From positions 1,252,763 to 1,316,762 of the forward strand of contig JACTVC010000010.1 of NCBI GenBank assembly GCA_018417955.1: 64,000 bases of DNA, read 5' to 3'. Origin of the DNA: Laccaria trichodermophora (taxonomy: Eukaryota; Basidiomycota; Agaricomycetes; Agaricales; Hydnangiaceae). Shown in pieces: positions 36,575 to 48,282 of the stretch (position 1 is the stretch's first letter; each line of letters opens with the position of its first letter). The translations under genes were made by a program, and so were the position numbers. Below the pieces are notes generated by a model, which saw only the letters and a program-made list of their open reading frames with translations, made no database searches and was not told the DNA's origin.

Positions 36575-38167
36575 ATGGTGTTACAAGACTTGGACAGGGA
36601 CGTCTTGCGACAGATATCACAGTATCTACCTGAATACGCCCTCTGGAAGGTTCATGACATTCACCCCATCTTTTTCGAGTCATGGATGAAGGCCCGGTAC
36701 AGCTCGGTGAATTTCGAAAGATCGGACAAGCAAATGAAGAGGGTTTGGGCTCATCTTCGGTATTATCTCTCATTGTTTCTTCAGAATCTATGTAAGCTAA
36801 CCTCAGGTTACGGCAGGGAGGACTATGTTGCCGAACGGGTCAGCCGAGTTCGGATTCAGCCTTGGCTCATTCAGCCGCGCAACCGGACGGAGAATCTCTG
36901 GAATCGTTTTTGCATGGTGCTAGATCCTGATCATCTGAAGAAGCAGGCAGAGAGGCGGTTGGAAAGGCGTATGAGGAAGGATATTGACCGTGTCAGGAGC
37001 GCTCTTGGGGCGATGAAGCGTGTGGAGGAGTATGAGATTACTTGGAACGAGGAACGACGCTATCATCGTCAACTCTTCGACGCTTTCCTCCAACCCGTGC
37101 TGCGGGACTGGGCACACACTTTGGTGACGTTGTCCATTAAACTCCCCCCGGAGCTTCTTTCCTTGCTTGTCCGGGTGAATCTTTTTCGGCTTGAGAATCT
37201 GGAGGTTACGCTTCATATGGCTGGGATGCAAGAACGAGACATTCGCTTTGCGCTCGACGGCTTCATCGTATTCGTTCACAACACCAAGGACTCTTTACGA
37301 TCGCTTTCAATCCTATCCACTTCCTCCTCTGAGAACCTCGACCTCTCTCGGTTGTTCAGTTTACTCAAGAGATTCCCCCGACTTCATTCGGCGTCGCTCT
37401 CTATTCCTTTTGATGGCGGACACCTCTCCAACCCAACCAGCTTCTCCAGTTTTCTGGAGATGCACCGAGAAACACTTCAGCGTCTTTCCCTCAACGCCAG
37501 CAGGTGCACCCCAGTCCATACTGGCAAGTACGACCCCGATTGTATCAACTGGATTCAGAGAATCATGCTGTCAGTCCATGTGCCCTTCCCACAGCTTCGG
37601 AGTCTGGAGTTGGCTTTGAGGCCTTTACGCGCGCCATTACACATTTTGTCCGACTTCCTCACCAAACATTGCCCTACCCTTGAGTCCCTCATCCTCAAGG
37701 ATCGCATCCTTACTTTTGCTGATGTAGAGTGCATCCTTGAACCATTCGCATCCATTCAACCAGAGGCGCTCACCCTTAAGCACCTTCAGTTCCGCGTGTC
37801 ATATCTCAGCCCTGAACTCCTTTTCTTGCTAGCCTCGCGACTTCCCCGTCTCCGGTCTCTAAGCCTGATTTTCACCGATGTCCTCTTCTGCGATGAAACT
37901 AGGAAGAGGTCGCCATACAAGTTTGAGGAGCTGGTGAGTAGTAATACTGAACAGTTCTTGATGCCGATGGCTCACCTCACGTTACTTCAGCGCATGTTTT
38001 GCCGCGCCATGCGCCAACGACGGATCGATTTCAGGTCTTGGGAACTACGGCACATTGCCATTCCACCAGACCCCCACAGCCCAAAGTGGCTTCCCACTCT
38101 CGAAGAGCTCCTTGTGGAGTGTATACCGGCGCTTTCTAGCGTCACGGAATTAATTTCTGGTCCATGA
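36575..38167 (+). CDS. F-box-like, leucine-rich protein
   Basis: An uninterrupted frame of 530 codons. An optional 57-nt intron (36760-36816, GTATTA to CGGCAG) is in frame and would remove a hydrophobic insert, joining AHLR to EDYVAERV; the spliced form is 511 residues and I prefer it. The N-terminus (LDRDVLRQISQYLPEYALWK, then FFESWMKARY) resembles the F-box motif of Agaricomycete F-box proteins. The rest holds leucine-rich segments ([29 protein letters not shown]) without strict repeat spacing. If the F-box reading is right, it would recruit substrates to an SCF ubiquitin ligase. These genes are numerous in Agaricomycetes and individual substrates cannot be guessed. Confidence 0.7.
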   Translation: MVLQDLDRDVLRQISQYLPEYALWKVHDIHPIFFESWMKARYSSVNFERSDKQMKRVWAHLRYYLSLFLQNLCKLTSGYGREDYVAERVSRVRIQPWLIQPRNRTENLWNRFCMVLDPDHLKKQAERRLERRMRKDIDRVRSALGAMKRVEEYEITWNEERRYHRQLFDAFLQPVLRDWAHTLVTLSIKLPPELLSLLVRVNLFRLENLEVTLHMAGMQERDIRFALDGFIVFVHNTKDSLRSLSILSTSSSENLDLSRLFSLLKRFPRLHSASLSIPFDGGHLSNPTSFSSFLEMHRETLQRLSLNASRCTPVHTGKYDPDCINWIQRIMLSVHVPFPQLRSLELALRPLRAPLHILSDFLTKHCPTLESLILKDRILTFADVECILEPFASIQPEALTLKHLQFRVSYLSPELLFLLASRLPRLRSLSLIFTDVLFCDETRKRSPYKFEELVSSNTEQFLMPMAHLTLLQRMFCRAMRQRRIDFRSWELRHIAIPPDPHSPKWLPTLEELLVECIPALSSVTELISGP

Positions 38168-38816
38168 CCACGTCATCTATACCAAAGCCAGCTATGCATT
38201 CTCATTTCTCATCCTCTCATCTGGCATTGTTGTACGCTCATCTCATCTCACTGTGCTACTACCACGGACTTGTTCCTATCGTTATACCATAACGTTGTTG
38301 TACTGACACTCACGACACTCACGACATATTCTTACCAGGGCTATACCTATGCTAATCTCTATTGTATGAGTATCTTGCTATTTTATGCTATTAGTCACAA
38401 ATGTTGTACTACCTTTCCCATCCACGCCTGACCTACCCATCCACAACATGCAGTTTTTCTCTTCTACGGCCCAAACTAAGATTCCAACCTCCCGTAACTA
38501 TCACAAACGGGGTGCCTATATCATTCCAGCTTTCCCGGAAACGACGACGGCTTTTCCGACAGCAGCCCACCGTTAACCGGGGCTGACTTTGCTTTTCGCT
38601 CAAAGCGTTCAAGTACCACCTTGTGAAAAAAATGGTTGACATATATATACAGCGTCTCTGGTATCGAAGTGTCTTTTGTTTGGATGCAACTTGAAAACAG
38701 GAGATAGTGTAAGTATACATCAAAGGTCCTTTTACAAGTCGTCAAAAAACAATCGTGAAGCAAGCTATATACATGACAGATAACAAACACGTTGAATGTT
38801 GCCGCCAAGCCTCCAT
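38168..38816. other. convergent 3' region
   Basis: Between two convergent genes; contains both 3' untranslated regions. No gene seen. Confidence 0.5.
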
Positions 38817-39812
38817 CTAAGCAACAACCAACCGCATCTGCTCATACGAATCCCCAATTCTCAACAACCCCTTGAAATGAACCTTATCCAACAAAAAGTC
38901 AACCTTCTTCACCCCCTGCGCCCTAAGCATCATCTCCTGAGTCGCAGCAGCTCTACACCTCCTCGTATACGCCCTCGCCACCTGCGTCTCCTCCACCATG
39001 CTCAACTTCGCCCAATCAACATGCGAAATCCCGACTTGCAAGTTCTGCCATACCGCCAACATGACATCGTATACGGTAATAGGGGGCGGAAGGCCGTTGG
39101 TTGGGGCGTTGTATTCCAAGTTAATGGGCCACTGCGGGATGAGGTCACATATGATTTGTAAACGGTTAATGGGTGGGTGAGTCGCGGGTTGGTTGAGCTC
39201 GTCCGCGGAGAGCAAGACAGATTGGCCTGGGCCCAAGTATCGGATTGGGGCGAATGTGGCTAGGGAGAGGTCAAATATCAGATCTCCGCGTGGGGATTCG
39301 CCGTTTAGGTATGGATGGATTTGGAGGCGCGGGGAGGAGATGGAGGGGTAGACTGGGTAGTAGGGAGATGAAGGTGAGGCGGCGGGCCAGAAGGAACCTT
39401 GGCCTACGGGTGGTTGTTGGTTGAACCCGGGAAAGCCGGCGTGGTCGCCGAATGAGCGGGTTCGCTGGTGACCCATAATAGGAGGGGCTGATAGCCAGCC
39501 TGGGTTCACGTTGTCCGCGGTACCGTGCCAGGAAGGGCGGCGTGCGCGGTACGGAGCATTCCATGGTGAACCGGGTGGGCTGAACGGATCGTTAGTGGGG
39601 AAATTGACTTGGAAAGGACTGGGGACTGGGTTTGGGTTTGGGAGGGCTGATGGGCCGTGATTGGGAGATGCAGGGAGAGAGCTGGGGTTACTGTACGGAG
39701 AAGGGGGGTATAGATTCGCGTCGGGAATGAATGGAGAATATTGGGCGTAGGTGTTCATGTAGGGGGTAGGTAGGTTGGATGGATGAGGTGTGTAAACATA
39801 TGGTGCAGACAT
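38817..39812 (-). CDS. DUF6699-type protein with disordered N-terminus
   Basis: Single-exon frame of 331 codons starting MSAPYVYTPHPSNLP. Residues 1-180 are Pro/Ser/Tyr-rich and probably disordered (PYSNPSSLPASPNHGPSA, RARRPSWHG, HQRTRSFGDHAG), with possible phosphorylation sites. The folded C-terminal part (about 185-328; LIFDLSLATFAPIRYLG, PAIN-like INRLQIICDLIPQWPI, ITVYDVMLAVWQNLQVGI, VDFLLDKVHFKGL) has the features of the DUF6699 domain common in Agaricomycetes. Function is unknown. The start is the first ATG of the frame, and no introns are needed. Confidence 0.8.
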   Translation of the reverse strand: MSAPYVYTPHPSNLPTPYMNTYAQYSPFIPDANLYPPSPYSNPSSLPASPNHGPSALPNPNPVPSPFQVNFPTNDPFSPPGSPWNAPYRARRPSWHGTADNVNPGWLSAPPIMGHQRTRSFGDHAGFPGFNQQPPVGQGSFWPAASPSSPYYPVYPSISSPRLQIHPYLNGESPRGDLIFDLSLATFAPIRYLGPGQSVLLSADELNQPATHPPINRLQIICDLIPQWPINLEYNAPTNGLPPPITVYDVMLAVWQNLQVGISHVDWAKLSMVEETQVARAYTRRCRAAATQEMMLRAQGVKKVDFLLDKVHFKGLLRIGDSYEQMRLVVA

Positions 39813-41298
39813 TGTGATAGTAGTAAAGAGCGACGGCTAGTGAGATGAGGATAGCCTAGTTATTGGCTGTCGTGTTATAGCACTGTACACGATGACTCAC
39901 ACGTCGTCGTTAATGTGGAGGTTCTGCTCTAATCCTCAGAACTCCTATTCCGGTAAAGCTGTGCTCTCACGCCCAGTAGGGAGTGAAACTGCGCAACTGG
40001 AGTAGCCTTGGGTATGATCACTGAGAGGGCTCGGATAGTTTTATTACAACGACCTAAAATGGCGATTAAGTTGCTCAGAGAGAGAGCGCCCAAAGGAGGA
40101 TAGGAGGAGCTCACCAGAGTTGTAGGACACTTCTACCAGTGGTTTTGAAGCCTTGTTCGTCGTTTACAGCTTTTCTGCCCTTTACGGGATCAAGAAAGAA
40201 GACTCGGGGGTGAAGCACAGACGTGATGGTGGTGGATCAGATGAGAAAGAGATATTGGCTGCGATCCTGGGCTAGGCGTGATTTTTAGGCGCTCAGCATG
40301 GGCGCTGATTTTCCGGTTTGTAAGCCTGCATAAAAGAACACGTCAGATTTGTGGAATATGAATATTTGACGGAGGAACTCACCGAGGTCATGACCGAATT
40401 GCTGAATCCCGTTTGTTTTTATTCAACCCGCATCAGGTTATATTTGTCACCACGGAGACTTGTCATCACAATCGAATTTTGCATATGAGTCCGATGGGTG
40501 CGTTGAGCAACCTTGAACGTTTGAACGTTCGAACGAGATTAGTTTGTTGATCACTTGCCGGGACCACGAAAGCCTTCCGAAAGACGCCGAACCTAGCATT
40601 GGAAGAGCAAGAGCATAAGCCTCGAATATGGATTAAATAGGTTGGGAAAAATACCTCGACGATTGTGACATATGCACCTAATGTTCAACTTGAATATCCC
40701 TGCTCAGGCCTTGGAGAACCACGTCCCTAGGCGCCATCATCTTCCTGAGCAAAACCTTGCCTGAGGTAGGGTAGCTGTACAACCACGCAGCCCTTGCGCA
40801 GCACAAGCCTCACACCCCGCTCAAAAGCCGTTCTCGGGAGTCGGAACATAAAGACCTCCTCTTGGACTCGGATGATGCCTCTGCTTTTAGGCGCTTATTG
40901 GGGAGAAGACGGCCAGTCGGCGACTAAACGCATCGCGTGCCAGTCAGTTGAGATATTCTTAGGAAAAAATCGTATCTCGGACTTGGCGCACCGCTTACCA
41001 TTGCAAGGAAAAAATTTGGGCCCATGTCGAGATAACCGCAGTCGTTCGTAGGACGGGTCAAAGAATCATAGCCAGAAGGGGACGTTTACAATCAAGGAAG
41101 CCCCAGTCCCAACCGCCGGACTTTCCCAGTAGCGCATATCTGTCAGCTTCTTCTGACAGTTCCACGCATAAAAAAAAGCGCTCTAAGCAGCGTCAAAATT
41201 TTATTGCACAAGCTAATGGACTTGAAGGATTAAGGTGCGTAGTTAAAGCCAAGGTTTACAAAAATCATGGGATGGCCGCCAAGTAAGAATTCAGCCGT
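39813..41298. other. 1.5-kb intergenic region
   Basis: Upstream region of the DUF6699 gene and 3' flank of the lectin gene. Short frames only (40794-41051 plus, 39929-40114 minus), none with recognisable content. Confidence 0.5.
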
Positions 41299-42593
41299 TC
41301 ACTTCGTCCACACCTGGTTATTATTGCCAGCACTACACTGCCAAGTCTGCACCTTGCCCCCATTCTTCGTGTTCCCGCTTTCCAAGTCCAGACATTGTCC
41401 TAGCATCCATCGCGAAAAAATGAGTATCTTCTCCAACAAAACAAAAAGTAACAACAGGAAGAGATACGAACCTTTACCCTCCAACGTAATCTTATTATCA
41501 TTCCCATACACCCATTGTTGAGCCGCAAGGTTATCATAACACTGCCATATTTTCATGGCGACGCCGTTCGCGGGGGCTAAGTAGTAAGTAGTCGCGCGCA
41601 CGCATTCATCAGACTCAAATGACTTCAAGGCAAAGGAGAGAACGTACCAGACCCAGCATCAAGACAATAATTCGTACCCGCGACTTGGACCTTCGTGCTG
41701 CCCTTGCTTAGAACCCATTTCTGCGCTCCGGTACCGTTACAATCGTATCTGCACAAAATGTGTTCACGTCAGGGGGGATGGGATAATTGAAAGAAGAGAC
41801 GGAACGGACATCTGAACAGGGGTTCCGTTCGCATACACAGCGGCTTGAACGTCCAGACATTTGTTAAGGTTTCCATTGGGATGGAGGGCGCTGCCGGTGG
41901 GGGGGAACGTTCCTCCTGGACAGAATCTGACGATCAAGTAATATTCATGAAACAGAGGAGAAAAAGGGAGGAAGGGATGTGGACGAACGTGATATCGTAT
42001 ATGATATTAGTATAAGGGCAAGAATATACCGGAGCTGCTGGTGGGACGCCACATTGAGGCGCTGGCAACGCTGTGGGTGGCTGGGAGAATGCGGTTGAGC
42101 AGGAGGAAGTGTCGCATGTTGCTTTCACGCAGAACCCGTTGTTCTGTGGTTTGTCTGTGTCAGTCGGATTTTATTGAATAGTCAAGAGGGATGGGTACGT
42201 ACGGCGGTAAATCTTGGGGAGATGGTTATGGCGGTGTTGAAGTGGTTCGGGTCTTTGACAATGTAGTAGTAATATTTCTATGGAACAAATCCAATCAGTA
42301 ATCATCAATTCCAACGAAAAATCCCCCATGGTCAACTTGAAAGAACGCACATCGCCATAAAATCCCGCCCTAGTTGACCCAACGCCATTCTGACTCCCGC
42401 CATTAGCGTCCGTGTAAAAGAGACCAGCGTCACCCCCCAGAATCTTCGTCGTACTAAACCCTGTGGCCAAAGTGCGATCGAGGTTCCCATTGATGTAGAG
42501 ATTGATGGAACTGGGACATTTATTGGTCACGACGTATTGGGTTTGGGCCAACGCGAGGTGGGTGTAGGCGAGCAGTGAGAGAAGGAGGAGCAT
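41299..42593 (-). CDS. secreted thaumatin-like plus ricin-B-type lectin domain protein
   Basis: Model: complement(join(41299..41399, 41472..41576, 41648..41748, 41810..41926, 41989..42143, 42203..42277, 42351..42593)), 298 residues, all phases consistent. It begins with a signal peptide (MLLLLSLLAYTHLALAQ). Residues 18 to about 150 resemble a thaumatin-like fold (VVTNKCPSSINLYINGN, ILGGDAGLFYTDANGG) with many cysteines (FCVKATCDTSSC). Residues about 165-298 form a beta-trefoil with three Q-x-W-type repeats (GAQKWVLSKG, AAQQWVYGN, NNQVWTK), as in ricin-B/CBM13 carbohydrate-binding domains. No catalytic toxin chain is present. The likely role is binding of extracellular or cell-wall glycans. 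Short exons matching repeat boundaries are usual for such genes. Confidence 0.82.
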
Positions 42594-43338
42594 TGTTTGG
42601 AGAAGTGATAGAATCGTCGAGAGAATGAGGAATATCAGTGACAGGAGGATAGAAGAGGTGGTATGCCAAGGAATTCGTTATGTATGGTAACATTTCGTTC
42701 AATGAATGAATGCTCCGCATTCCTAAACGATTGAATAAGGTGCTTGGCTTTAGTCACATAAATATTTCCATACTCGAGCTTACCGTCAACTTGAACGCCT
42801 TCAAATTGTCAAGTGGTTTTCTATCCGAGAAGTCCGGGACCACAGGATTTTTACTGGCATATCTTGACAGGCCGTTTAAATATTCGCGTTCTTTTGAGAA
42901 CAGTACTTGTCGTTGGATGTGGGCGCTGGCAGATGGCAGAAAATCTTAGGAGCGCGTGCGCGTACAGTGGCACTACTCTCTAGAACCAAAGACGCGAAAA
43001 TTGGCCCCCGGCCACTCGTAAACCCCATTAGAGCGTGCAGTTGACGATTCTTGATGCGATTCAAGTACTCGATGTAAGCTAGCTTCGCGTTTACCAGATC
43101 CGACACGGTCTTCCGAGCACAGTTCCTGCAGTCAAGGCTGCGCAAAAACGAGGGAGCGACAGCTGTATAGCGCGTGTTAATTAGTGCCTCCCTTTACAGT
43201 GCCAAAAACTGCGTGATTAGTGGGCATTTGAGTCGCCCCGAATAGTAAGAACGCGTTGTGGATCCGGGTGTGGGTCAAGGTAAGAGATTAAGCTGACACG
43301 TGACCAGCTTACTCTTGCCACTGACCACGACACACGAC
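42594..43338. other. intergenic region with a possible gene relic
   Basis: Between divergently transcribed genes. On the minus strand 42876-43192 an open frame reads through helix-like sequence (SDLVNAKLAYIEYLNRIKNR) without an ATG near its start. It may be a relic exon; I recognise no family. Confidence 0.3.
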
Positions 43339-44407
43339 ATGGACGTGGTGCTAACACCTCTGAGCACAGCGCTCACGACGATGAACTCTACACTGACTAC
43401 GATGAACACCACACTCGTTCATCCAGTCTATTTTCCATACCCTCTTGCGCCTGCACTACATGCAGCCCGTATCTCTATTGCTTTCCAGATAGCAGCGCGT
43501 AAATCTGCTGCACCTCTGTCCTGGGGGCAATATATCGTTGGGTATCTCGTTACGGTGTGTAGTGTGTTTGCTATACTTTTCTGCTCTCATTCTTATGATT
43601 TTTATATGTAGTGCTGGGCAGGTGGATTATTGTCACATTTCCTCCTCGGTTTACCCCCGCCCATGCTCTATTCATTCCACCCATATATCATTTACATCAC
43701 CGTACACCTTGTCTCGACGCTCTTATTTAGCCTCTTTCCATTTGTACGTCTCCCCCACTCTCATGTTTTCCTTCATTCAAATTATTACAGCTCCTGTCCG
43801 CCCCCGCACTTATCGACACCCTTCTCTTCCCCCTTGACGCCCTTCTTCGTGCGAACACAGTTGCACTAACCCTCGCTCACCTCTCCCTCCCCCTCTCTCC
43901 CTCTTCACGGATTCCCTTGCAATACGCCCTCTCGCCATTCTCACATCTTCTCTTCGGAAGCATCGCAGTCGCCTCGGGGGGTATAGCGCTATCCGCCTTC
44001 TCACTTGCTTCCAATCAATGGAGTTTGTCGACGCCGCATGTGTTAAGGTCTACTGCGGGACTGTGGGATAGCACGGACGTTTGGGCGGGTGCGTTAGCTG
44101 GTGGGTCCTCCCTCTTTTCTTCTCTTGCCAATTATTTATTTATTTTTTATCGACAGCATACATATACAGCAGCACGACACATCATCCCGCATTCACGTTC
44201 GACTCGACATCCAAATTTCAATACCCATTGGCGAATTTGGAAGGCGGCCTTCCCTTCGACGCACAAACGGCGAAGTCCCTCTCGGCCTTTGTGGTGGTGG
44301 TGATCTACGCTACGCGCGTAGTTGCGGTGCATTACCTGCCGTCGTGGAAGTCTTCGGCGAAGACTCAAACGAAAAATAGTCCTTCGGCGAAGAAGAAGAC
44401 GCAGTGA
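43339..44407 (+). CDS. multi-pass membrane protein, conserved hypothetical
   Basis: Model: join(43339..43554, 43612..43743, 43791..44100, 44157..44407), 302 residues, phases consistent. The ATG at 43339 is the first in frame; the frame continues upstream only from non-ATG codons. At least five hydrophobic helices are visible: YIVGYLVTCWAGGLLSHFL, IIYITVHLVSTLLFSLFPFL, the stretch around ANTVALTLAHLSL, LLFGSIAVASGGIALSAFSL and SAFVVVVIYATRVVAVHYL. The C-terminus is Lys/Ser-rich (KSSAKTQTK, SPSAKKK) and probably cytosolic. The number and spacing of helices recall small cation-channel families such as TRIC, but I see no diagnostic motif, so no function is assigned. Confidence 0.75.
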
Positions 44408-45677
44408 TTCCACCTGAATTGTCGCAATCTTGGATTCAATGATCAATCGACTGGATTTGATATACATTCTTATACGGGATACAACACAAGCAGGCTTTTG
44501 AACCTGTAAGTAATTATTTGAGTAGCATAGAATGTACTTAACTTTATGTGTATAGTGTAAGTGTCTGTGGCTATCGAGAAAAATTAAAGAGTAGTTAGAG
44601 AATAAGCAATTCCAAGTAATCATAATCTCCCACGCTCCTCCCTGCTCCTCCGTCTCACTCCATAGCTTTTTCTTATTCCGACGCAATAGTCGTGTGTCGG
44701 GAACTGGTTGTTTCTCATTGGGGCCGCTCCGGAATAACTCTAAGTATTTATCTATCTCTGCACGCTGAGTTGTGCTAGACAATCTCCAAATTCTTCATTT
44801 ATCTGCCAGGTACACCGTGTACGAGCTAAAAGTCGGACTCAAACGGATAAAACCCACATAAATTGCAACTCTCGGGGATCTCATCCTGCCTTGCCGCATC
44901 CACTCTCAAACCACTCCTATGTGCTTAGTAGGAGGCGCAACGTACTTCCGCTGCTCAAACGTGGGGAAGTATTCTTCGACGGAGCATCGAGGGAGTCGTC
45001 GCGCCTCGCAAGGATTCGTGTCCAGGTTCTGCAGATATGAAGACTGGCTCTAGAGATTCGGACGGTTTGGAGACCAAATTCACAGTGGGATTATCGGGGT
45101 AAGTGAAGTCTAAAAATGATAATCCCTTTGGGCACTCAGCGTGGCGGCTTGGCTTATACAGGTTGCTTGAATTGAGCTCAGATTGGAGTTGACACCGTGT
45201 CAGTCGACAGTATCTCGGATCTTATGGGGGAAACTGTAGGCAAGCCATTTGTAGTGATCTCTCCGGCTACCCTGCTGTGAAGGCTTGAAGCGGGCGATGC
45301 GAAGATAATATTTGTTCTCAGTCGTTTCGGGTCACACTCTGCCGGAACCTATCCTTTCCTCGACTCAGATCCCCTATGGTACCCCCGGCCACTTCCTCAA
45401 CAGCATATGGCCTCATACGAAGGGTTTTCTCCGCCTTTTTGGGCGACTCTCAGTGCTTTCTGCCAATCCGAACTCCTCAAGTTTTCAGCATTTACGGGAC
45501 TGATCAGGACCAGGGACGAACATAACTGCGGTCTTTCCTTCACCACCTCATTGTTTGTAAGCGCCGCTTTATCAGTTGTCGTCCGTGGCATCCGGTGTCT
45601 ACTTAGGTTTATCAGAATTACATATGTTGTTTCATTTTTTCATCTCAAAAATTGTCGGACAGCCACGGACAGGCATG
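44408..45677. other. 1.3-kb intergenic region
   Basis: Contains, at about 44922-45115, one copy of a diverged repeat whose partner lies at about 48283-48520, on the other side of the next gene. No coding signal. Confidence 0.5.
44922..45115 (+). repeat. diverged direct repeat, copy A
   Basis: Shares interrupted blocks with 48283-48520, for example GTAGGAGGC, a GGAAGTAT / CGACGGAG-type block, and GGATTCGTG followed by AGGTTCTGCA, in the same order and orientation. It lies upstream of the Pro-repeat membrane gene. Confidence 0.5.
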
Positions 45678-45685
45678 TATAAAAG
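45678..45685 (+). promoter_or_regulatory. TATA box of the Pro-repeat membrane protein gene
   Basis: TATAAAAG 110 bp upstream of the start codon at 45788. Between them a possible 5' untranslated intron runs from GTGAGTATC (about 45731) to AATCAG (45779). Confidence 0.55.
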
Positions 45686-45787
45686 CGGTTGTCGGCTGGC
45701 AGCCCGCCATGTTTAGAGTCTACGACTAAGTGAGTATCATAGAATTTTTCTGTTGAGCGCGTTCTCAAACACAATCAGGTTTTCGCC

Positions 45788-47632
45788 ATGCGCAAGCTCT
45801 TCGTTCTCCTGTCCGTCCCCCCCATATTGCTGCCAGTCGTTATTGGTGCAGTCAACCCTCCCCCTCCAGACAACCCTCCCCCTCCAAACAACCCTCCCCC
45901 TTCAAACAACCCTCCCCCTCCAAACAACCCTCCCCCGCCAAACAACCCTCCCCCGCCAAACTGCCTGGACAGCATTCGAAGTGGAGCATTCGGAACCACA
46001 GGGGGTAGAGACAACCACGGGAACCCTGCGGACATATCAACCGCCACTGCCATCACATACGAATTATGCCTAGCAGCCTGTGGGGCCGGTCCAGGGCCTT
46101 TCCAATGGTCTCCTTTCTCCCAGCAGTTTAGCTCATGGCTTTTGCCATGGTTGGCTTTGGTGAGCCAACTCCCGTTTGGATCAAACGACAAACTCGATAA
46201 TTTGGATTCTATGCTGCTGACAATCGGTTCACCAGCTCTGGCAGCCTATTCCCTTGCCTTGACAGCACTGAATGGACGTTGGATAGCGCGTCGCTTTGCA
46301 CGACTCACATACCCGAACATCCGACGCGCCATCCGCATTTTCAACAACTTACAACAGGTACCATTGAGGATTGTGAAGGATGATGCACTCCTTGCTTCCC
46401 TTGTTGTCCTTTGGCAAAATGATGAATGGTGGGCTGAACTCGATGAGTGTCTTAACGATACACATTCCTGGTCCATTTCCGGGGTTACTTCAATTGCCTG
46501 GGTTGTAATCGCATACATTTTCACTGTGCTGGACTCTTTCACCACAGATCTCGGGCCATGCAGTCAAGCGATTGGACAGGCAGTCGCGTCACTTTGGTTA
46601 TGGCTCCTGCCTATCATCATCGGTTGGATGTTGATATCACCGAAATGCGACACTCTCAGATTGAGCAGCACGATAGAGCGTGCAAATAGAATTGCCTACG
46701 TTGTTACAGACGACGGCAGCATCATCCCTACAAGCCATTCTGGCTCTGAAAAACACGCTGTCGAACTCACAATTTCGGAAGGGGATACACTCACTTGCGA
46801 TGAGAAGCGCACGGCGGCCGTTTACCATTATGCGAAGTTCCTGTCCTGGGTGATGGCAGTGGAGGATGTGTGGGAGGCGTTTCATGGCGCATCAGATCAC
46901 TATTACAACCACCTTCCTGTGGATCCGACCATCGAGTGGGAAACAGTTGATAGGAACCAGCGACACCCTGAGCGCAATCGTGTCGGCAATCGGCGTCAAT
47001 TGGAGGAGTACTGCAGACCCCTCCGTGCCCGGACAACTCGCAGCCGTTGGGGGTCAAATGTGATCTCGAGGATGGTAATCGCCTCATTTCTTGCCATGGT
47101 GTTGCAGTGGGGAACGGCAGGTTCAGCCATTATTGTAATTTGGTTCACTCCCACCATCGGTAAGCTTGAACATCGCCGTAGGTGTCTGTTGGTTCTCTGA
47201 CTGATTCGATGATTAGGTTTGAGCTGTCGTTCAGCTTCGTTTATCGTCTATGCAGTCCTATCTACCATCGTTTGGATTCTGCTCGTTTCCTCCAGCATTC
47301 TGACACATTATGCCACCATGCAACCCCTCGATTTCAGACGCTGGTCCATAAGGGCCGCCAGATTGACCTCCATCTTCCTTCGGTGTATCGGGAAGTTGAT
47401 CGCCACGCTCAACGCCATCTGGATCCTTGTTTCATGCATCCTCCAGCTGAGCAACTTCTATGATACGTGCTACTGCAATAGCAATGTTTTCTCACTACAG
47501 GGTCGTGCGTACACTGTAATTCAGTTAGTGGCTAGTGATCTTGTAGGCATGATGGGTGCGCGGATAGGTGGTGTGTGCCTGGCGGCAGGAGTTGTGGTGA
47601 TATTCGTTGGGTTCGTCGTCTTGCATCAGTAA
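45788..47632 (+). CDS. secretory-pathway multi-pass membrane protein with PPPPNN repeats
   Basis: Model: join(45788..47159, 47217..47632), 595 residues, phase 1 join restoring a Gly codon. An N-terminal signal sequence (MRKLFVLLSVPPILLPVVIG) is followed by six or seven PPPPNN-type hexapeptides (residues about 24-58), then a Cys-containing region and several hydrophobic spans (VTSIAWVVIAYIFTVLD, VASLWLWLLPIIIGWMLI, MVIASFLAMVLQW, SAIIVIWFTPTIG, FIVYAVLSTIVWILLVSS, and a C-terminal GGVCLAAGVVVIFVGFVVL). Charged loops include an acidic 320-390 stretch. It resembles a hypothetical membrane family widespread in Agaricomycetes, often in variable gene clusters. I know no function. The hydroxyproline-like repeats suggest an extracellular, wall-facing N-terminus. 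Confidence 0.75.
45862..45960 (+). repeat. 18-bp tandem repeat encoding PPPPNN
   Basis: Five to six units of an 18-bp sequence of type AACAACCCTCCCCCTCCA, with minor third-position changes (CTCC, TTCA, GCCA). It lies in frame and encodes the Pro/Asn repeat, so length variation would not break the gene. Confidence 0.8.
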
Positions 47633-48282
47633 GATCAAGTCTGATCAGGTTTCAAGCTTTCAAGATTAGAATGCTGGACCGGAGGCGAGGCACCTGAAAA
47701 ACAAAAAGGGCCCACCTAAAATAGAAGTTGGAGGTTCTAAGTCCTACAACAACAGAGTGAGCTCGTAGATGTACTTCATAGGTGTAGTGGATATTGAGTG
47801 GATATGTGCACTCTATCTGTGTCGAGAAAAACCAAAAACGGCGGTTGTAGAATACTTATCGTTCCCAAATCGTTCCTAACTTAGTTCAATCTCAACTCGA
47901 AATTCAATTAAGTACTGGAGTCATGATCATTTCAGAGCGATGAGGATTTGTTTCCTTTCTTTTTTAAAATCTCCCACTTCGTCCTGAGGAAAACACCTCC
48001 CAAGTGTCCGCACCAGACAATCTTCTTCATTTGGATCCACGAGTCGTCAGTCCGACTCGAACGGATGAAATCCGGCGGCACTCACAGCTACTCACACCCA
48101 ACTCAAGAGGCCGTCATCTTTCCTTCCCGCATACGAACTCAAGTCACTCTGGATAAATTCAGAAATTCGCAAACCCCTCAACCAGACACTTACAATCATT
48201 CATTACTTATGCAAGAAGGTATGCCAATCTTTCAGCAAACATGAGATCGAGAGGGATGCAATTTGGGTGGGGCGCGCATATG
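47633..48282. other. intergenic region
   Basis: 3' flank of the membrane protein gene. No coding signal noticed. Confidence 0.45.

Noticed and set aside
40794..41051. 85-codon plus frame
   Set aside because: No family features, no splice context, and low coding character.
43339..44407. TRIC-type cation channel call
   Set aside because: Only helix count and length suggest it; no diagnostic motif was found.
44147..44782. 211-codon minus-strand frame
   Set aside because: It is antisense to the last exon of the membrane protein, whose splicing and helices are convincing; Arg-rich composition is typical of a shadow frame.
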